The notes under the pieces were generated by a model. It searched no databases. It was not told the origin of the DNA and saw only the letters and a program-made list of their open reading frames with translations. From Peribacillus asahii (lineage in GTDB: Bacteria > Bacillota > Bacilli > Bacillales > DSM-1321), in the NCBI RefSeq assembly GCF_003570725.1, contig NZ_QWVS01000018.1, forward strand, positions 62,001-126,000: a stretch of 64,000 nt of DNA. Reading direction: 5' to 3'. This document shows positions 1 to 10,305 of the stretch, one piece after another. The stretch's first letter is position 1; every line of letters begins with the position of its first letter. The position numbers and the translations under genes were made by a program.

Positions 1-41
1 GATACTATGTTAGCAAAGAAAATGGAGCAGGTGATAATAAA

Positions 42-302
42 ATGGATGGACAACAAATGACTTTGTCTCTTGTTCGTGTTCTACAGGAATGGGACCCGTT
101 TGGATTAGGTAGTGAAAACTATGAACCAGAAATAGCAGATGCTGTTCTTGCTGTTTCAGATATTGAAGATGTTCAAAGCTTAGCCAGAAGGTTAAAAGAA
201 ATTTATGAATTTTCATTTGATAAATCTCTTGATTTTCAAGCATGCTTAGCTGTTGCTGAGAAGCTGATTATGATTCGAACTAATACAAATTGTACTTTAT
301 AG
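42..302 (+). CDS. yugE: YugE-like DUF1871 family protein
   Basis: Small acidic soluble protein of 86 residues whose role is unknown. The segment LQEWDPFGLG near residues 15-24 and the pattern IYEFSF near residues 54-59 fit the DUF1871/YugE family of Bacillus. The ATG follows AGGTGA at a good distance, so this start is preferred, although the frame stays open back to the window edge. A different frame, open from base 1, stops at 58-60 and could be the tail of an upstream gene that is cut off. The neighbours yugF, alaR and alaT match B. subtilis gene order, which supports the name. No function can be assigned. Confidence 0.8.
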   Translation: MDGQQMTLSLVRVLQEWDPFGLGSENYEPEIADAVLAVSDIEDVQSLARRLKEIYEFSFDKSLDFQACLAVAEKLIMIRTNTNCTL

Positions 303-339
303 AAAAAAGCTGATTCTGCCGATAGAATCAGCTTTTTTC
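303..339. terminator. bidirectional intrinsic terminator between yugE and yugF
   Basis: A 15-bp perfect stem (303-317 with 324-338) has A-runs on one side and T-runs on the other, so it can end transcripts from both convergent genes. The last codons of yugF lie inside the hairpin. Confidence 0.85.
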
Positions 340-1155
340 TATAAAGAAGTTTTTAATATACGAGGTGACTTCTGCTGGTTTTTCTTCTGGTAAGAGATGC
401 CCCGTATCATTTAGGATGACAAGATTAGCATTGGGTAAATCTGAGGCTAGCCGTTTTCCAATCTTAAGTGGAACTACTTTATCCTCACGTCCCCAGATGA
501 GCAAGCATGGTGTATGTATTTTTTGTAAATCTTCTTTTAATAGATCTACCCTCTTATCGCGTACCATTCGGCCTAAAGCACGAAAAATTTGTCTCCCCTC
601 TGTAAATGGTTGCAGATACCCTTGTCGCATCGCATCATCAATAAGCTCTTGATTGTACACGACCTTTTTGAGGTTTTTTTCGAGGCCAGATTTAGCAAGG
701 TAATGCCGAACACCTAGTGAAAAAAACGGTAAGTAACTGAGCGCCTTCATTTTACGTGGAAAGCTGGGCAAGTAGCCGGAACTGCATAGAAGGACGATTC
801 GCTGCACGAGGTCAGGACGAATGTTTGCGAGCTGCAGCGCAATTTGCCCCCCCATCGAATGACCAATGAGGCAAATAGATTGCAGCCCTTTTGCCTCTAT
901 TAATTCAATGATTGAGCGTGCGATGTTTTCAAACGAATATGTATAACGATATGTTTTCCCGCTTTGTCCAAATGGAGGTAAATCGACGGTAATGATATTA
1001 AAGTCGGATGTTAAATAAGGAATTAGCTTACGATAGCTAAAGCTCGATGATAAGAAACCGTGCAGTAATATAATCGTTTGATGGGATGAGTTACTTCTGT
1101 ATTGTTCAAAATAAATATCTATATTTCCGACTGTTTCTATTCCTTTTATTGCCAT
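328..1155 (-). CDS. yugF: alpha/beta-fold hydrolase (YugF-like)
   Basis: Cytoplasmic alpha/beta hydrolase of 275 aa, a normal length for the family. HGF near residues 32-34 forms the oxyanion region. GHSMGG places the nucleophile at Ser100. An Asp in WGREDKVVP and a His in DTGHLLPEE complete a visible catalytic triad. A strong AAGGAGGGG site precedes the ATG. The gene converges on yugE and shares its terminator. The substrate is unknown; related YugF proteins are annotated only as putative hydrolases or carboxylesterases. The fold and triad are clear, the reaction is not. Confidence 0.85.
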   Translation of the reverse strand: MAIKGIETVGNIDIYFEQYRSNSSHQTIILLHGFLSSSFSYRKLIPYLTSDFNIITVDLPPFGQSGKTYRYTYSFENIARSIIELIEAKGLQSICLIGHSMGGQIALQLANIRPDLVQRIVLLCSSGYLPSFPRKMKALSYLPFFSLGVRHYLAKSGLEKNLKKVVYNQELIDDAMRQGYLQPFTEGRQIFRALGRMVRDKRVDLLKEDLQKIHTPCLLIWGREDKVVPLKIGKRLASDLPNANLVILNDTGHLLPEEKPAEVTSYIKNFFIEKS

Positions 1156-1418
1156 ATAAACCCCTCCTTGCTAGTACTTTCAAAATTCCCCTGTTACAGA
1201 ACAGAATCCATAAAAATAGGCGGAAAAAAGAATATTTTATATAACAGATTTGATATGAACTTTGGTATAATATGAACAGTTTATCCTGACAGAACATCCT
1301 TGTGTTAAATTTCTTTTTATTGTCGTATATTACCCCTTATAGGTCTAATATGAGGAAAGAACCTAAAAGGTATTCTGCCAGCTTAACCATCACTTTGAAT
1401 GTCAAAGGAGGGTTTCCA

Positions 1419-1919
1419 ATGCACTTGAATGGTCAAGAATTGGAACTACTACGAATTATTGAAACTAATAGCCGAATCGAGACAGCAGACTTGGCTAAAA
1501 TGACGGATTTATCAGAAGAAGATATTCAAGCTACATTACAAAAACTTGAAGATATGCGTATCATCGTTCGCTATGCGACACTTATTAACTGGGCGAAAGT
1601 GGATGAATATCATGGCGTTACGGCGATGATTGATGTAAAGGTAACACCTAAGCGTGGAGTTGGTTTCGATGAAGTGGCTCAAAGAATATACCGTTTTAAA
1701 GAAGTAGAATCTGTTTATTTAATGTCAGGTGCCTACGATTTATCAGTTATTATTGAAGGCCGTTCTATGAACGAAGTTGCACAATTTGTTTCTGACAAAT
1801 TATCGACATTAGATTCAGTTATTTCAACGACTACTCATTTTATTTTGAAAAAGTATAAACATGATGGCACGATTTTCGAGCCAACTGAAAAAGATAAAAG
1901 AATTGTGGTGTCACCGTGA
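1419..1919 (+). CDS. alaR: Lrp/AsnC-family transcriptional regulator AlaR
   Basis: A 166-aa Lrp/AsnC-type regulator with an N-terminal winged helix-turn-helix (about residues 1-60) and a C-terminal RAM ligand-binding domain (about 70-145, with a SGAYDLSV stretch). A longer reading frame begins at 1302, but AAAGGAGG directly upstream of the ATG at 1419 and the 166-aa length of B. subtilis YugG/AlaR fix the start here. The TGA stop overlaps the GTG start of alaT, so the two are translationally coupled. By analogy with B. subtilis it controls alanine transaminase expression; that role is inferred from synteny. Confidence 0.88.
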   Translation: MHLNGQELELLRIIETNSRIETADLAKMTDLSEEDIQATLQKLEDMRIIVRYATLINWAKVDEYHGVTAMIDVKVTPKRGVGFDEVAQRIYRFKEVESVYLMSGAYDLSVIIEGRSMNEVAQFVSDKLSTLDSVISTTTHFILKKYKHDGTIFEPTEKDKRIVVSP

Positions 1920-3082
1920 TTAAAACAAGTTATATTTCTAAAACTGTTCAAGAGCTTAAACCATCAGGTATTCGTAAATTCTTTGACTTAGCAGCTAATA
2001 TGGAGGGTGTTGTATCTCTAGGTGTAGGTGAGCCGGATTTTGTGACATCCTGGTCAGCAAGGGAAGCGGCCATCAATTCATTAGAAATGGGGCATACATC
2101 TTATACAGCGAATGCCGGTATGCTTGAGTTAAGAGAAGAGATTGCTCATTATATGAAATCACGCTTTCATGTTTCTTATGATCCAGAGGAAGAAATTATT
2201 GTAACAGTTGGAGCGAGTCAAGGGATTGATATTGCTTTGCGAACGATTTTAAACCCTGGGGAAGAAATTATTGTAGTTGAGCCGTGCTTTGTGGCTTATG
2301 CGCCAATCGTTACAATGGCAGGCGGAGTGCCGGTAACTGTTCAAGCTTTACCGGAGAATGATTTCAAAATTAAAGCTGAACAAATTGAAGAACTCATTAC
2401 ACCAAAAACAAAGGCTCTCTTTATTTGTTCACCGAATAACCCAACTGGTACACAACTGGGGAAATCGGACCTTGAAGCGATTGCTGAAGTTGTGATTAAA
2501 CATGATTTATTAGTCATTTCGGATGAAATTTATGCGGAGCTTGTCTATGATGAAGGATATACGTCTTTTGCAGCTATTGATGGCATACTAGAGCGGACAA
2601 TTTTATTGAATGGATTTTCTAAAGCCTTTGCAATGACAGGATGGCGTTTAGGATTTGTATGTGCGCCTAAGGAAATTAGCCAAGCGATGTTGAAAGTTCA
2701 TCAGTATGCGATTATGTGTGCACCAACAATGGCACAATATGCAGCGTTAGAAGCCTTACAACATGGGATGTCCGATGTGGAAGATATGAGAAGCAGTTAT
2801 CGTAGAAGACGAAACTATATTGTAAAATCGTTTAATGAAATTGGCTTAGACTGTCATAAGCCAGGTGGAGCTTTCTATGCCTTCCCATCTATTAGAAAAA
2901 CCGGTCTATCTTCTCAGGAATTTGCCGAACGGCTTTTATTAGAAGAGAAAGTTGCGGTTGTTCCTGGAGATGTGTTTGGAGAAAGCGGTGAAGGACATAT
3001 TCGTTGTTCGTATGCCTCTTCAATGGAACAGCTTCAAGAAGCGATTAAGCGAATTTCTCGATTCATGGAGAGATTTAATTAA
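1916..3082 (+). CDS. alaT: PLP-dependent class I aminotransferase AlaT (alanine transaminase)
   Basis: Fold-type I aminotransferase of 388 aa. SPNNPTG at residues 172-178 and the SKAFAMTGWR segment with the PLP lysine at K236 are diagnostic, and SDEIYAE supplies the cofactor-binding Asp. It starts with GTG overlapping the alaR stop by four bases, so the two genes form one operon. In B. subtilis the orthologous YugH/AlaT makes L-alanine from pyruvate. PatA-type aminotransferases look alike, so the alanine assignment rests mainly on pairing with alaR and on the yug gene order. Confidence 0.87.
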   Translation: MIKTSYISKTVQELKPSGIRKFFDLAANMEGVVSLGVGEPDFVTSWSAREAAINSLEMGHTSYTANAGMLELREEIAHYMKSRFHVSYDPEEEIIVTVGASQGIDIALRTILNPGEEIIVVEPCFVAYAPIVTMAGGVPVTVQALPENDFKIKAEQIEELITPKTKALFICSPNNPTGTQLGKSDLEAIAEVVIKHDLLVISDEIYAELVYDEGYTSFAAIDGILERTILLNGFSKAFAMTGWRLGFVCAPKEISQAMLKVHQYAIMCAPTMAQYAALEALQHGMSDVEDMRSSYRRRRNYIVKSFNEIGLDCHKPGGAFYAFPSIRKTGLSSQEFAERLLLEEKVAVVPGDVFGESGEGHIRCSYASSMEQLQEAIKRISRFMERFN

Positions 3083-3125
3083 GCTGGTAAGGATAAGCGC
3101 TTTACCAATCTAATATAGCAAAAAG

Positions 3126-3158
3126 AAAGGGTCGAATTTCAAAAAATTCGACCCTTTT
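3126..3158 (+). terminator. intrinsic terminator after alaT
   Basis: A 14-bp stem (3126-3139 with 3144-3157) around a short A loop, ending in a T-run, 44 bases after the alaT stop. Confidence 0.85.
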
Positions 3159-3256
3159 CCATAGGGGGATATCGAAAGAAAGAGCTATTCTAGATGAGTA
3201 ATCATAGAAAGTTATTCCTTATTCTTCCCAAGTTATTTAAATATTATACACATTAT

Positions 3257-3604
3257 TCACCTTTTTGAAACATTTAACATCTTCAATATATCGGCCTCAC
3301 TAATTTCTTTAAAAGAGCGTAACAGAAATAATGCTTTTTCCATTCCCATTTCTTCAATTAGCGTTGCAATTTCATTATCCAAAGTCGTTTTTTTATTGCT
3401 ATGATATTCTTTCTCTAAAATTTCTGACGCAGGTAAATCAAGCACGGTACATAGTCTTAACATCGTTTCTGTATCCGGAGTCAATTCACCTGACTCATAT
3501 AATTCGATTTTTTTGGTACCTACCCGCATTTTGACGGCTAATTCTTGTTGGGATAAATTTTTCTGTTCTCTATATAGTCGAATGTTTCGAGCGATATCGG
3601 ACAT
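3257..3604 (-). CDS. XRE-family helix-turn-helix regulator
   Basis: A 115-aa cytoplasmic DNA-binding protein. The N-terminal 60 residues form a Cro/C1-type helix-turn-helix, seen in the segments NLSQQELAVKM and IELYESGEL. The C-terminal 50 residues are charged and helical, perhaps for dimerisation. GGGAGAGGTG precedes the ATG. It stands alone and is not part of the B. subtilis yug order, so it looks like a lineage-specific insertion together with the neighbouring transporter. The target is unknown; the downstream NSS transporter on the same strand, some 250 bp away, is a possibility only. Confidence 0.8.
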   Translation of the reverse strand: MSDIARNIRLYREQKNLSQQELAVKMRVGTKKIELYESGELTPDTETMLRLCTVLDLPASEILEKEYHSNKKTTLDNEIATLIEEMGMEKALFLLRSFKEISEADILKMLNVSKR

Positions 3605-3697
3605 AGTGCACCTCTCCCTTTTTCAAGAAATAGTTATTTATATGGAGTGTAACATGTTTCTTATGGTCATTGTGTTACGTAATAGTGTCTATTAAAT

Positions 3698-3741
3698 GAA
3701 ATTTGGCTCATTCCACAGTATGCGGGAATGAGCCAAATTTC
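3698..3741. repeat. long perfect hairpin, possible terminator
   Basis: Seventeen bases at 3698-3714 are perfectly complementary to 3725-3741 with a 10-nt loop. The stem ends in AAATTTC rather than a clean T-run. It lies downstream of the NSS transporter gene (minus strand), so an unusual terminator is the simplest reading. Confidence 0.55.
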
Positions 3742-3857
3742 AATAACATCCGATAACAGAGGCATCTATACAAAAATAATCGGTTTTATCTATAATCTTT
3801 TATCATTGTTTTATACTGCCTATTTTTAGGGTAGCCTTTTATTAACATCGAAATCTG

Positions 3858-5204
3858 TTAAATGAACCCAATGGAGCTTAACAGAACGATTGCAATGGCA
3901 ATCGGAGCGATGTAACGAATTAAAAAATACCATACTTTAAAGATTTTCTTTCCATACGAAGAACCAGATAGGAATTCTTCTTCAACGTGTAGTTTTTTTA
4001 GTTGGAAGCCAACAAATAGAGAAATAAATAGGGCCCCTACTGGTAAGGCGATATTGCTGACAAGGAAGTCAGCCATATCAAAAATAGATTTATTAAATAA
4101 GGTAATATGACTTAAAATACCAAAAGAAAGTGCACTTGGAATTCCAATAATAAATACAAGAATACCAGCAGTCCATGATGATTTTTTTCGTTTTGCTTCA
4201 TCGCCTTTCACCATAGCAGCTACGACAATTTCTAAAATAGAAAAAGCAGAAGTGAGTGTGGCAAAGAGGATTAAGATGAAGAAGATAAACATGAATACTG
4301 ATCCAAAGGCAATTTCATTAAAAACAGCTGGTAAGACAACGAAAACAAGCCCAGGACCACTTGCAGGATCAAACCCAAGCGCAAAAACCGCCGGGAAAAT
4401 AACCAGCCCCGCCAGTAAAGCGATAAAAATATTCAACCCTACCACGGATAAAGCTGATTTTGTTAAGTCCTCATTTTTATTTAAATAGGAGGCATATGTC
4501 ACCATAACTGAAATTCCGATACTTAAAGTGAAAAAAGCTTGTCCTAGTGCTAGGAGAACCGTTTGCTCAGATAAAACAGATGTGTCAGGCTTTAAGAAGA
4601 ATTGGACTCCTTCCATGGCTCCGTCTAATGTTAAGGATCGAACTAATAGTACTACAAATAAAATAAATAGCGCAGGCATCATATATTTACTTGCTTTTTC
4701 AATCCCTTGTTGAATTCCGCCTTGGACAACCCAAATGGTAATCAGCATAAAGATCAATTGTGCGATAACGGTTTCATAAGGATTACTAATAATTGTGTTA
4801 AATAAATCTCCGTATTGCTGTTGTGTTAAATTTGAAAGTGAATTAGTTACACTACGGATAAGATAAGAAAGAATCCATCCTCCAACAACGCTGTAAAATG
4901 ATAGCAGGATAATCGAAGCAATTACACCACAGTAACCGATTAACGTCCATGGAGTTCCTGGTGCTAGTTCTTTATAAGCTCGTACTGCATCTTTTTGTGT
5001 TCGTCTTCCGATAATAAATTCAGTAATTAAAATCGGTGCACCAATAATGAGGGTGAATAAGATAAACATCAGAAAAAAGATTCCGCCGCCATTGGTTCCA
5101 ACCATATAAGGGAATTTCCATATAACACCAATCCCGATGGCTGATCCAGCTGCAGCGAGAATAAAGCCGAGCTTAGATGTCCATTGCTCTTGTGAATTGT
5201 TCAT
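3858..5204 (-). CDS. neurotransmitter:sodium symporter (NSS/SNF) family transporter
   Basis: A 448-aa polytopic membrane protein with about 11-12 hydrophobic segments. The N-terminal stretch AAAGSAIGIGV followed by WKFPY and GTNGGG is the NSS/SNF signature that shapes the substrate and Na+ sites, as in YhdH and YocR of Bacillus. It should import an amino acid or related amine by Na+ symport in the plasma membrane; the substrate cannot be read from sequence. AAAGGAG lies 12 bases before the ATG. The gene is monocistronic. The Na+ gradient that drives it fits the presence of the mrp antiporter operon in the same window. Confidence 0.88.
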   Translation of the reverse strand: MNNSQEQWTSKLGFILAAAGSAIGIGVIWKFPYMVGTNGGGIFFLMFILFTLIIGAPILITEFIIGRRTQKDAVRAYKELAPGTPWTLIGYCGVIASIILLSFYSVVGGWILSYLIRSVTNSLSNLTQQQYGDLFNTIISNPYETVIAQLIFMLITIWVVQGGIQQGIEKASKYMMPALFILFVVLLVRSLTLDGAMEGVQFFLKPDTSVLSEQTVLLALGQAFFTLSIGISVMVTYASYLNKNEDLTKSALSVVGLNIFIALLAGLVIFPAVFALGFDPASGPGLVFVVLPAVFNEIAFGSVFMFIFFILILFATLTSAFSILEIVVAAMVKGDEAKRKKSSWTAGILVFIIGIPSALSFGILSHITLFNKSIFDMADFLVSNIALPVGALFISLFVGFQLKKLHVEEEFLSGSSYGKKIFKVWYFLIRYIAPIAIAIVLLSSIGFI

Positions 5205-5376
5205 TTCTGTAAAAAACTCCTTTGAGAATATAAAGTAAGAGTCTATATTATAGCAAATAATAAGGATAAATATAAGTTTGAGCTATCATTGATTTTTGAT
5301 TATTTTACAATTATATGATATAGTTTTATATTGCGTGAAATAGATGAAAAAATATATCGTAAATAGGAGTGTTACC

Positions 5377-5781
5377 ATGACACAAAAATTCGAAATCGGT
5401 GCAGTTGTTACAGGAAAAGTTACAGGAATTCAAGCATACGGTGCGTTTGTTGCACTTGATGAATCAACTCAAGGATTAGTTCACATTTCTGAAGTTACTC
5501 ACGGGTTTGTTAAGGATATTAACGAACACTTAAAAGTAGGCGATGAAGTACAAGTTAAAATTCTGTCAATTGATGAAAAAGCTGGAAAAATTGGTTTATC
5601 AATCCGTGCTACAGAGGAAGCTCCAGAGCGTCCAGCAGCACCAGCTAGAAAAGCGGCACCTAAGAAACGCCAAGCAGCTGTAACTAGCTATACAGAGTCT
5701 ACTGAAGGTTTCAATACATTAAAAGACAAGCTTCAAGAGTGGATTGAACAATCTCAACGTGAAGATTTAATTAAAAAATAA
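5377..5781 (+). CDS. yugI: S1 RNA-binding domain protein YugI (general stress protein 13-like)
   Basis: A 134-aa protein with a single S1 OB-fold at about residues 5-75 (GKVTGIQAYGAFVAL, then GLVHISEV, then KIGLSIR). A basic alanine/proline-rich linker and a short helical tail follow. An upstream in-frame ATG exists at 5344, but TAGGAGTG before 5377 and the family length support the later start. B. subtilis YugI is known as general stress protein 13 and is thought to bind ribosomes or RNA; that activity is inferred here. Confidence 0.88.
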   Translation: MTQKFEIGAVVTGKVTGIQAYGAFVALDESTQGLVHISEVTHGFVKDINEHLKVGDEVQVKILSIDEKAGKIGLSIRATEEAPERPAAPARKAAPKKRQAAVTSYTESTEGFNTLKDKLQEWIEQSQREDLIKK

Positions 5782-5788
5782 TGTTTTT

Positions 5789-5820
5789 AAATCGGCTGAT
5801 GATGAATCAGCCGATTTTTT
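5789..5820 (+). terminator. intrinsic terminator after yugI
   Basis: A 12-bp stem (5789-5800 with 5806-5817) followed by a T-run, eight bases after the stop codon. Confidence 0.87.
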
Positions 5821-5999
5821 ATAGGTCATGGTATATCATCTTATTTATTAAATTTTTTTGCTTACCTTAGTTCTAAATCCCGAAACAATCGGAAGTTTCT
5901 TCAGAAGGCTCCAAAAGTAAATTATTCCACAATATGCCGTCTTTTAATCATGAAACAGTAATATTGTTTAATAAGCTACATTAAAGGGGGGCTTGTAGG

Positions 6000-7205
6000 A
6001 TGTCTCTTCATGACGATTCAGCGCAGTTGATTTCCAAAACGAATCAATATGGTGCCAATAATTATCATCCTTTACCAATTGTGATTTCTGAAGCTGAAGG
6101 AGTGTGGGTGAAAGACCCTGAGGGGAATCGTTATCTAGATATGTTAAGTGCCTATTCGGCTGTTAATCAAGGGCATCGCCATCCGAAGATTATTGCAGCG
6201 TTAAAAAAACAAGCGGACAAAGTTACGTTAACATCTCGCGCTTTCCATCATGATCAGCTGGGAGCTTGGTATGAGAAGGTAGCTAAGCTCACCCATAAAG
6301 AAATGATATTACCGATGAATACAGGTGCCGAAGCAGTGGAAACGGTTATAAAGGCAGCGCGACGCTGGGCATACGATGTCAAAGGAGTGGAGTCTGATCA
6401 AGCTGAAATTATTGCTTGTATGGGTAATTTCCATGGTCGAACGATAGCGGCTGTTTCGCTTTCTTCTGAAGACGAATACAAACGAGGATTTGGCCCGATG
6501 CTCCCAGGAATTAAACTTATTCCCTATGGAGATATATCAGCATTAAAAACCGCCATCACACCACATACAGCGGCTTTTTTATTTGAACCAATTCAAGGAG
6601 AAGCAGGAATTCGTATTCCACAACCGGGATTTTTAAAAGAGGCCTATGCTTATTGTAAGCAGGAACAGGTTTTATTCATTGCAGATGAAATTCAATCTGG
6701 TTTAGGAAGAACGGGAAAGATGTTTGCTTGTGATTGGGAGGATGTTACTCCAGATGTGTATATATTAGGGAAAGCACTTGGAGGGGGAATACTCCCCATT
6801 TCATGTGTTGCTGCTAATAAATCGATTCTTGGCGTATTTACCCCTGGGTCGCATGGGTCTACGTTTGGAGGAAATCCGCTTGCATGTGCTGTTTCTATAG
6901 CGGCACTCGATGTGTTAGTGGACGAACAATTAGCTCAGCGCTCGCTGGAACTCGGGCAATACTTTTTAAATCAGTTAAAGAAAATAAAAAGTTCAGTGGT
7001 GAAAGAATTACGAGGCCGAGGACTTTTTATTGGCATTGAATTAAACAAACCAGCTCGTCCTTACTGTGAAAAATTAAAAGAAGAAGGAATTCTTTGTAAA
7101 GAAACGCATGATACAGTTATTCGCTTTGCGCCTCCGCTTATTGTGACAAAGGAAGAACTGGATTGGGCGTTCGAGAAAATTAAAAACGTGCTGGAGTTAT
7201 TCTAG
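6000..7205 (+). CDS. rocD: ornithine aminotransferase
   Basis: A 401-aa class III PLP aminotransferase converting ornithine and 2-oxoglutarate to glutamate semialdehyde (pyrroline-5-carboxylate) and glutamate. Visible landmarks are the N-terminal [16 protein letters not shown], the cofactor-binding [11 protein letters not shown], and the PLP lysine in [16 protein letters not shown]-type site lies shortly before the ATG. The product feeds RocA, encoded at 24989. B. subtilis rocD is SigL/RocR dependent, but no -12/-24 promoter is visible in the 180 bp upstream. The gene breaks the otherwise yug-like order between yugI and yuzA. Confidence 0.92.
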   Translation: MSLHDDSAQLISKTNQYGANNYHPLPIVISEAEGVWVKDPEGNRYLDMLSAYSAVNQGHRHPKIIAALKKQADKVTLTSRAFHHDQLGAWYEKVAKLTHKEMILPMNTGAEAVETVIKAARRWAYDVKGVESDQAEIIACMGNFHGRTIAAVSLSSEDEYKRGFGPMLPGIKLIPYGDISALKTAITPHTAAFLFEPIQGEAGIRIPQPGFLKEAYAYCKQEQVLFIADEIQSGLGRTGKMFACDWEDVTPDVYILGKALGGGILPISCVAANKSILGVFTPGSHGSTFGGNPLACAVSIAALDVLVDEQLAQRSLELGQYFLNQLKKIKSSVVKELRGRGLFIGIELNKPARPYCEKLKEEGILCKETHDTVIRFAPPLIVTKEELDWAFEKIKNVLELF

Positions 7206-7212
7206 CTGGGCT

Positions 7213-7264
7213 TTCATACAAAAGAGGCTGTATAATCAGCCTCTTTTGTATGAAAATTTTTTTG
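7213..7264. terminator. intrinsic terminator between rocD and yuzA
   Basis: An 18-bp perfect stem (7213-7230 with 7237-7254) followed by a run of T. It lies between convergent genes and may serve both. Confidence 0.87.
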
Positions 7265-7300
7265 TATAGAACGGATTATCCGTTAGTTCGCTTCATTTTT

Positions 7301-7534
7301 TTAGCGGGTTGGACGTGTTTCAGCGTCCCTTGCAACTTCAGTACTTGGCTTAAAGAGAAGTCCAAGATTTATTAAACCAGCAATCCCTACTATTCCGTAG
7401 ATAATTCGTGCTAATGCAGAATCTTGTCCACCGAATATAGATGCTACTAAATCAAATTGGAAAAAGCCGATTAGTCCCCAATTGATGGCTCCGATAATAG
7501 TAAAAACAAGTGCTAATCGTTGAATACCACTCAT
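7301..7534 (-). CDS. yuzA: DUF378 small membrane protein YuzA
   Basis: A 77-aa protein with two hydrophobic segments (about residues 7-27 and 42-62). The stretch GAINWGLIGFF is the DUF378 signature. A perfect AAGGAGG precedes the ATG. The gene lies between rocD and the yugJ-like gene, as yuzA does in B. subtilis apart from the rocD insertion. The function is unknown; two membrane spans with a short charged tail are all that can be said. Confidence 0.82.
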   Translation of the reverse strand: MSGIQRLALVFTIIGAINWGLIGFFQFDLVASIFGGQDSALARIIYGIVGIAGLINLGLLFKPSTEVARDAETRPTR

Positions 7535-7678
7535 AGTGTATCCTCCTTTTTATTTTAAAAATCATTTCTATACTATTTTGCTTGTTCTTTTCCGATATAT
7601 GTACGACTTAAAATTTTTTATGCGGATTTTTTGTATTTAATTGGAATTTTAGTCATAATGGTGAAAAGGGGTGTGAAT

Positions 7679-8842
7679 ATGAAAAATTTTACTTTTAAAA
7701 ATCCAACAAAAATTATTTTTGGTAAAGGTCAATTGAATACTTTATCGAAAGAAGTCTCCTCTTTTGGACGGAAGGTGCTACTTGTGTATGGAGGGGGGAG
7801 CATTAAGAGGAACGGTGTATATGAAGAGGTTCTGTCTCAGTTAACTCAAATCGATGCGGAAGTGTTTGAGTTGAGCGGAGTGGAGCCCAATCCGCGGATA
7901 TCAACAGTTCGAAAAGGTGTTGAGCTCTGTAAGAAGGAGAGCATCGAGTTTATTTTAGCTGTTGGTGGAGGAAGTGTAATTGATTGTACAAAAGCCATTG
8001 CGGCAGGGGCTAAATATGAAGGAGACCCTTGGGATATTGTTACTAGAAAAACAATGGTCCAAGGTGCTTTGCCATTTGGAACCGTGTTAACATTAGCGGC
8101 AACTGGCTCTGAAATGAATTCTGGTTCTGTCATTACAAATTGGGAAACAAAGGAGAAGGTAGGCTGGGGCAGTCCTCATACATATCCACAGTTTTCTATT
8201 CTAGACCCTGTTTATACATTTACAGTTCCGAAAGATCAAACGGTTTATGGGATTGTAGATATTATGAGCCATGTGTTTGAGCAATATTTTCATCCAGCAA
8301 CTTATGCCCCGATACAAGATCGTTTTTGTGAGTCTCTGCTGTTGACGGTTATAGAATCAGCTCCTAAATTATTAGAAAAGTTAGATGACTATGATCACCG
8401 TGCGACCATTTTGTATGCAGGTACACTTGCTTTAAATGGTTCTCTTGGGGTCGGCTACCGTGGAGATTGGGCGACTCATAATATTGAGCACGCTGTTTCA
8501 GCTGTTTATGATATCCCGCATGGTGGCGGATTAGCCATTCTATTCCCGCATTGGATGAGACATGTATTACCTGATAATGTAGAACGTTTTAAGCGATTCG
8601 CCGTCCAAGTTTTTGGAGTGAATCCAGAAGGTAAGACCGATGAAGAAACGGCATTAGAAGGAGTTGCAGCGTTGTCTGCATTTTGGCGCAGTCTAGGTGC
8701 CCCGACTCGCTTAGCTGACTATGGAATCGATGATGCCCAGTTAGAAACAATGGCTGATAAAGCAATGGTATATGGTGAATTTGGTCAATTTAAAGTATTG
8801 AATCGTGAGGATGTTCTGTCTATTTTACGTGCCTCCTTATAA
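7679..8842 (+). CDS. yugJ: iron-containing (butanol-type) alcohol dehydrogenase
   Basis: A 387-aa group III alcohol dehydrogenase. [11 protein letters not shown] binds NAD(P). An Asp/His set in [13 protein letters not shown], plus His residues in NIEHA and IPHGGG, supplies the metal ligands. An upstream in-frame start at 7631 exists, but AAAAGGGG before 7679 and the 387-aa length of YugJ favour the later ATG. It probably reduces aldehydes to alcohols or the reverse, using NAD(P)H. The closely similar YugK is an alternative name; only one copy is present here, while B. subtilis has both. It lies just upstream of pgi as expected. Confidence 0.85.
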   Translation: MKNFTFKNPTKIIFGKGQLNTLSKEVSSFGRKVLLVYGGGSIKRNGVYEEVLSQLTQIDAEVFELSGVEPNPRISTVRKGVELCKKESIEFILAVGGGSVIDCTKAIAAGAKYEGDPWDIVTRKTMVQGALPFGTVLTLAATGSEMNSGSVITNWETKEKVGWGSPHTYPQFSILDPVYTFTVPKDQTVYGIVDIMSHVFEQYFHPATYAPIQDRFCESLLLTVIESAPKLLEKLDDYDHRATILYAGTLALNGSLGVGYRGDWATHNIEHAVSAVYDIPHGGGLAILFPHWMRHVLPDNVERFKRFAVQVFGVNPEGKTDEETALEGVAALSAFWRSLGAPTRLADYGIDDAQLETMADKAMVYGEFGQFKVLNREDVLSILRASL

Positions 8843-8958
8843 GGCTGGTTGTTAGTGATTGCGGTGTTTTTTTAAGAAGATATCTAGCAGAATTCGTTAC
8901 ATACGCAACTGCTTTTTAGTGAAGGGGTATGGATATAGAGAAGAGGAGGAACAGGAGC

Positions 8959-10305
8959 ATGGCCTATGTACGTTTCGATTATTCCAAAGCGTTGACGTTT
9001 TTTGGACAACATGAAATGACATATTTACAGGATGCTGTAAAAGTGGCACATCATTCTCTGCATGAAATGACAGGACAAGGCAATGCATTTCTTGGTTGGC
9101 TCAATTTACCTAATGATTATGATCAAGAAGAATTTTCCCGAATTAAAAAGGCAGCTGCTGATATACAACGTCATTCAGATATTTTACTTGTCATTGGAAT
9201 TGGCGGCTCGTATTTAGGGGCTCGTGCTGCGATTGAAATGTTGCAGCATAGTTTCTATAACTCATTGTCTTCGGGGAAAAGAAAAACACCACAAATTGTA
9301 TTTGTCGGCCATAATATTAGTTCTACATATATGCAAGATTTAATAGATGTATTAGCAGATAAAGACTTTTCTATTAATGTCATTTCCAAATCTGGAACGA
9401 CAACAGAGCCTGCGCTTGCCTTCCGTATTTTCCGTAATTTATTAGAGAGAAAGTATGGAAAGAAAGAAGCGAAACAACGTATTTTTGTGACTACGGATCC
9501 CGTAAAGGGGGCTTTGAAGAAAGTTGCTACGGAAGAAGGATTGGAAACGTTTATGATTCCAAATGATATCGGAGGGAGATATTCCGTGTTAACGGCAGTC
9601 GGTTTATTACCTATTGCTGTTTGTGGAATCAATATTGATGACGTTATGCAAGGAGCAAAAGCAGCTCATAGCGAACTGAGTTCTTCTGAGCTTGATCAAA
9701 ATCAGGCCTATCAATACGCAGTTGTGCGAAATATTTTATATCATAAAGGAAAAACAATTGAAATGCTCGTTAGTTATGAACCAGGTTTACAGTATTTTGC
9801 TGAATGGTGGAAGCAATTATTTGGTGAGAGCGAGGGCAAGGATGGAAAAGGAATCTTTCCAGCAGCGGCTAACTTTTCAACTGATCTTCATTCTTTAGGA
9901 CAATACATTCAAGAAGGACGTCGTCAATTATTTGAAACAGTCATTAAGGTAGAACGAGCGAGGCATGAACTTACTATCGAAGCGCTTGAATCTAATTTAG
10001 ATGGTTTGAACTATTTAGCTGGTAAAACGATTGATTATGTAAATAATAAAGCATTTGAGGGAACATTGCTTGCTCATACAGACGGAGGAGTTCCGAATGT
10101 AGTACTAACGATTCCGGCGATGGATGCCTATACATTTGGTTATCTCGTCTACTTTTTTGAAAAAGCATGTGCAATGGGAGGATATCTTTTAGGTGTTAAT
10201 CCATTTGATCAGCCAGGTGTGGAAGCGTATAAGTTGAATATGTTTGCTCTCCTCGGGAAACCAGGTTATGAAGCTAAAAAAGAGGAATTAGAGCTGCGCT
10301 TATAG
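8959..10305 (+). CDS. pgi: glucose-6-phosphate isomerase
   Basis: A 448-aa cytoplasmic glycolytic enzyme interconverting glucose-6-phosphate and fructose-6-phosphate. [12 protein letters not shown] is the sugar-phosphate (SIS) site, [11 protein letters not shown] binds phosphate, and [11 protein letters not shown] plus QLFGESEGK are conserved active-site segments. A longer frame begins at 8929, but AGGAGGAACAGG directly upstream of the ATG at 8959 and the 450-aa B. subtilis enzyme support this start. Synteny with yugJ and yugN agrees. Confidence 0.95.
   Translation: MAYVRFDYSKALTFFGQHEMTYLQDAVKVAHHSLHEMTGQGNAFLGWLNLPNDYDQEEFSRIKKAAADIQRHSDILLVIGIGGSYLGARAAIEMLQHSFYNSLSSGKRKTPQIVFVGHNISSTYMQDLIDVLADKDFSINVISKSGTTTEPALAFRIFRNLLERKYGKKEAKQRIFVTTDPVKGALKKVATEEGLETFMIPNDIGGRYSVLTAVGLLPIAVCGINIDDVMQGAKAAHSELSSSELDQNQAYQYAVVRNILYHKGKTIEMLVSYEPGLQYFAEWWKQLFGESEGKDGKGIFPAAANFSTDLHSLGQYIQEGRRQLFETVIKVERARHELTIEALESNLDGLNYLAGKTIDYVNNKAFEGTLLAHTDGGVPNVVLTIPAMDAYTFGYLVYFFEKACAMGGYLLGVNPFDQPGVEAYKLNMFALLGKPGYEAKKEELELRL

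Noticed and set aside
9255..9632. 125-aa minus-strand ORF inside pgi
   Set aside because: It overlaps highly conserved codons of pgi, has no ribosome-binding site and no recognisable domain; it is a shadow frame.
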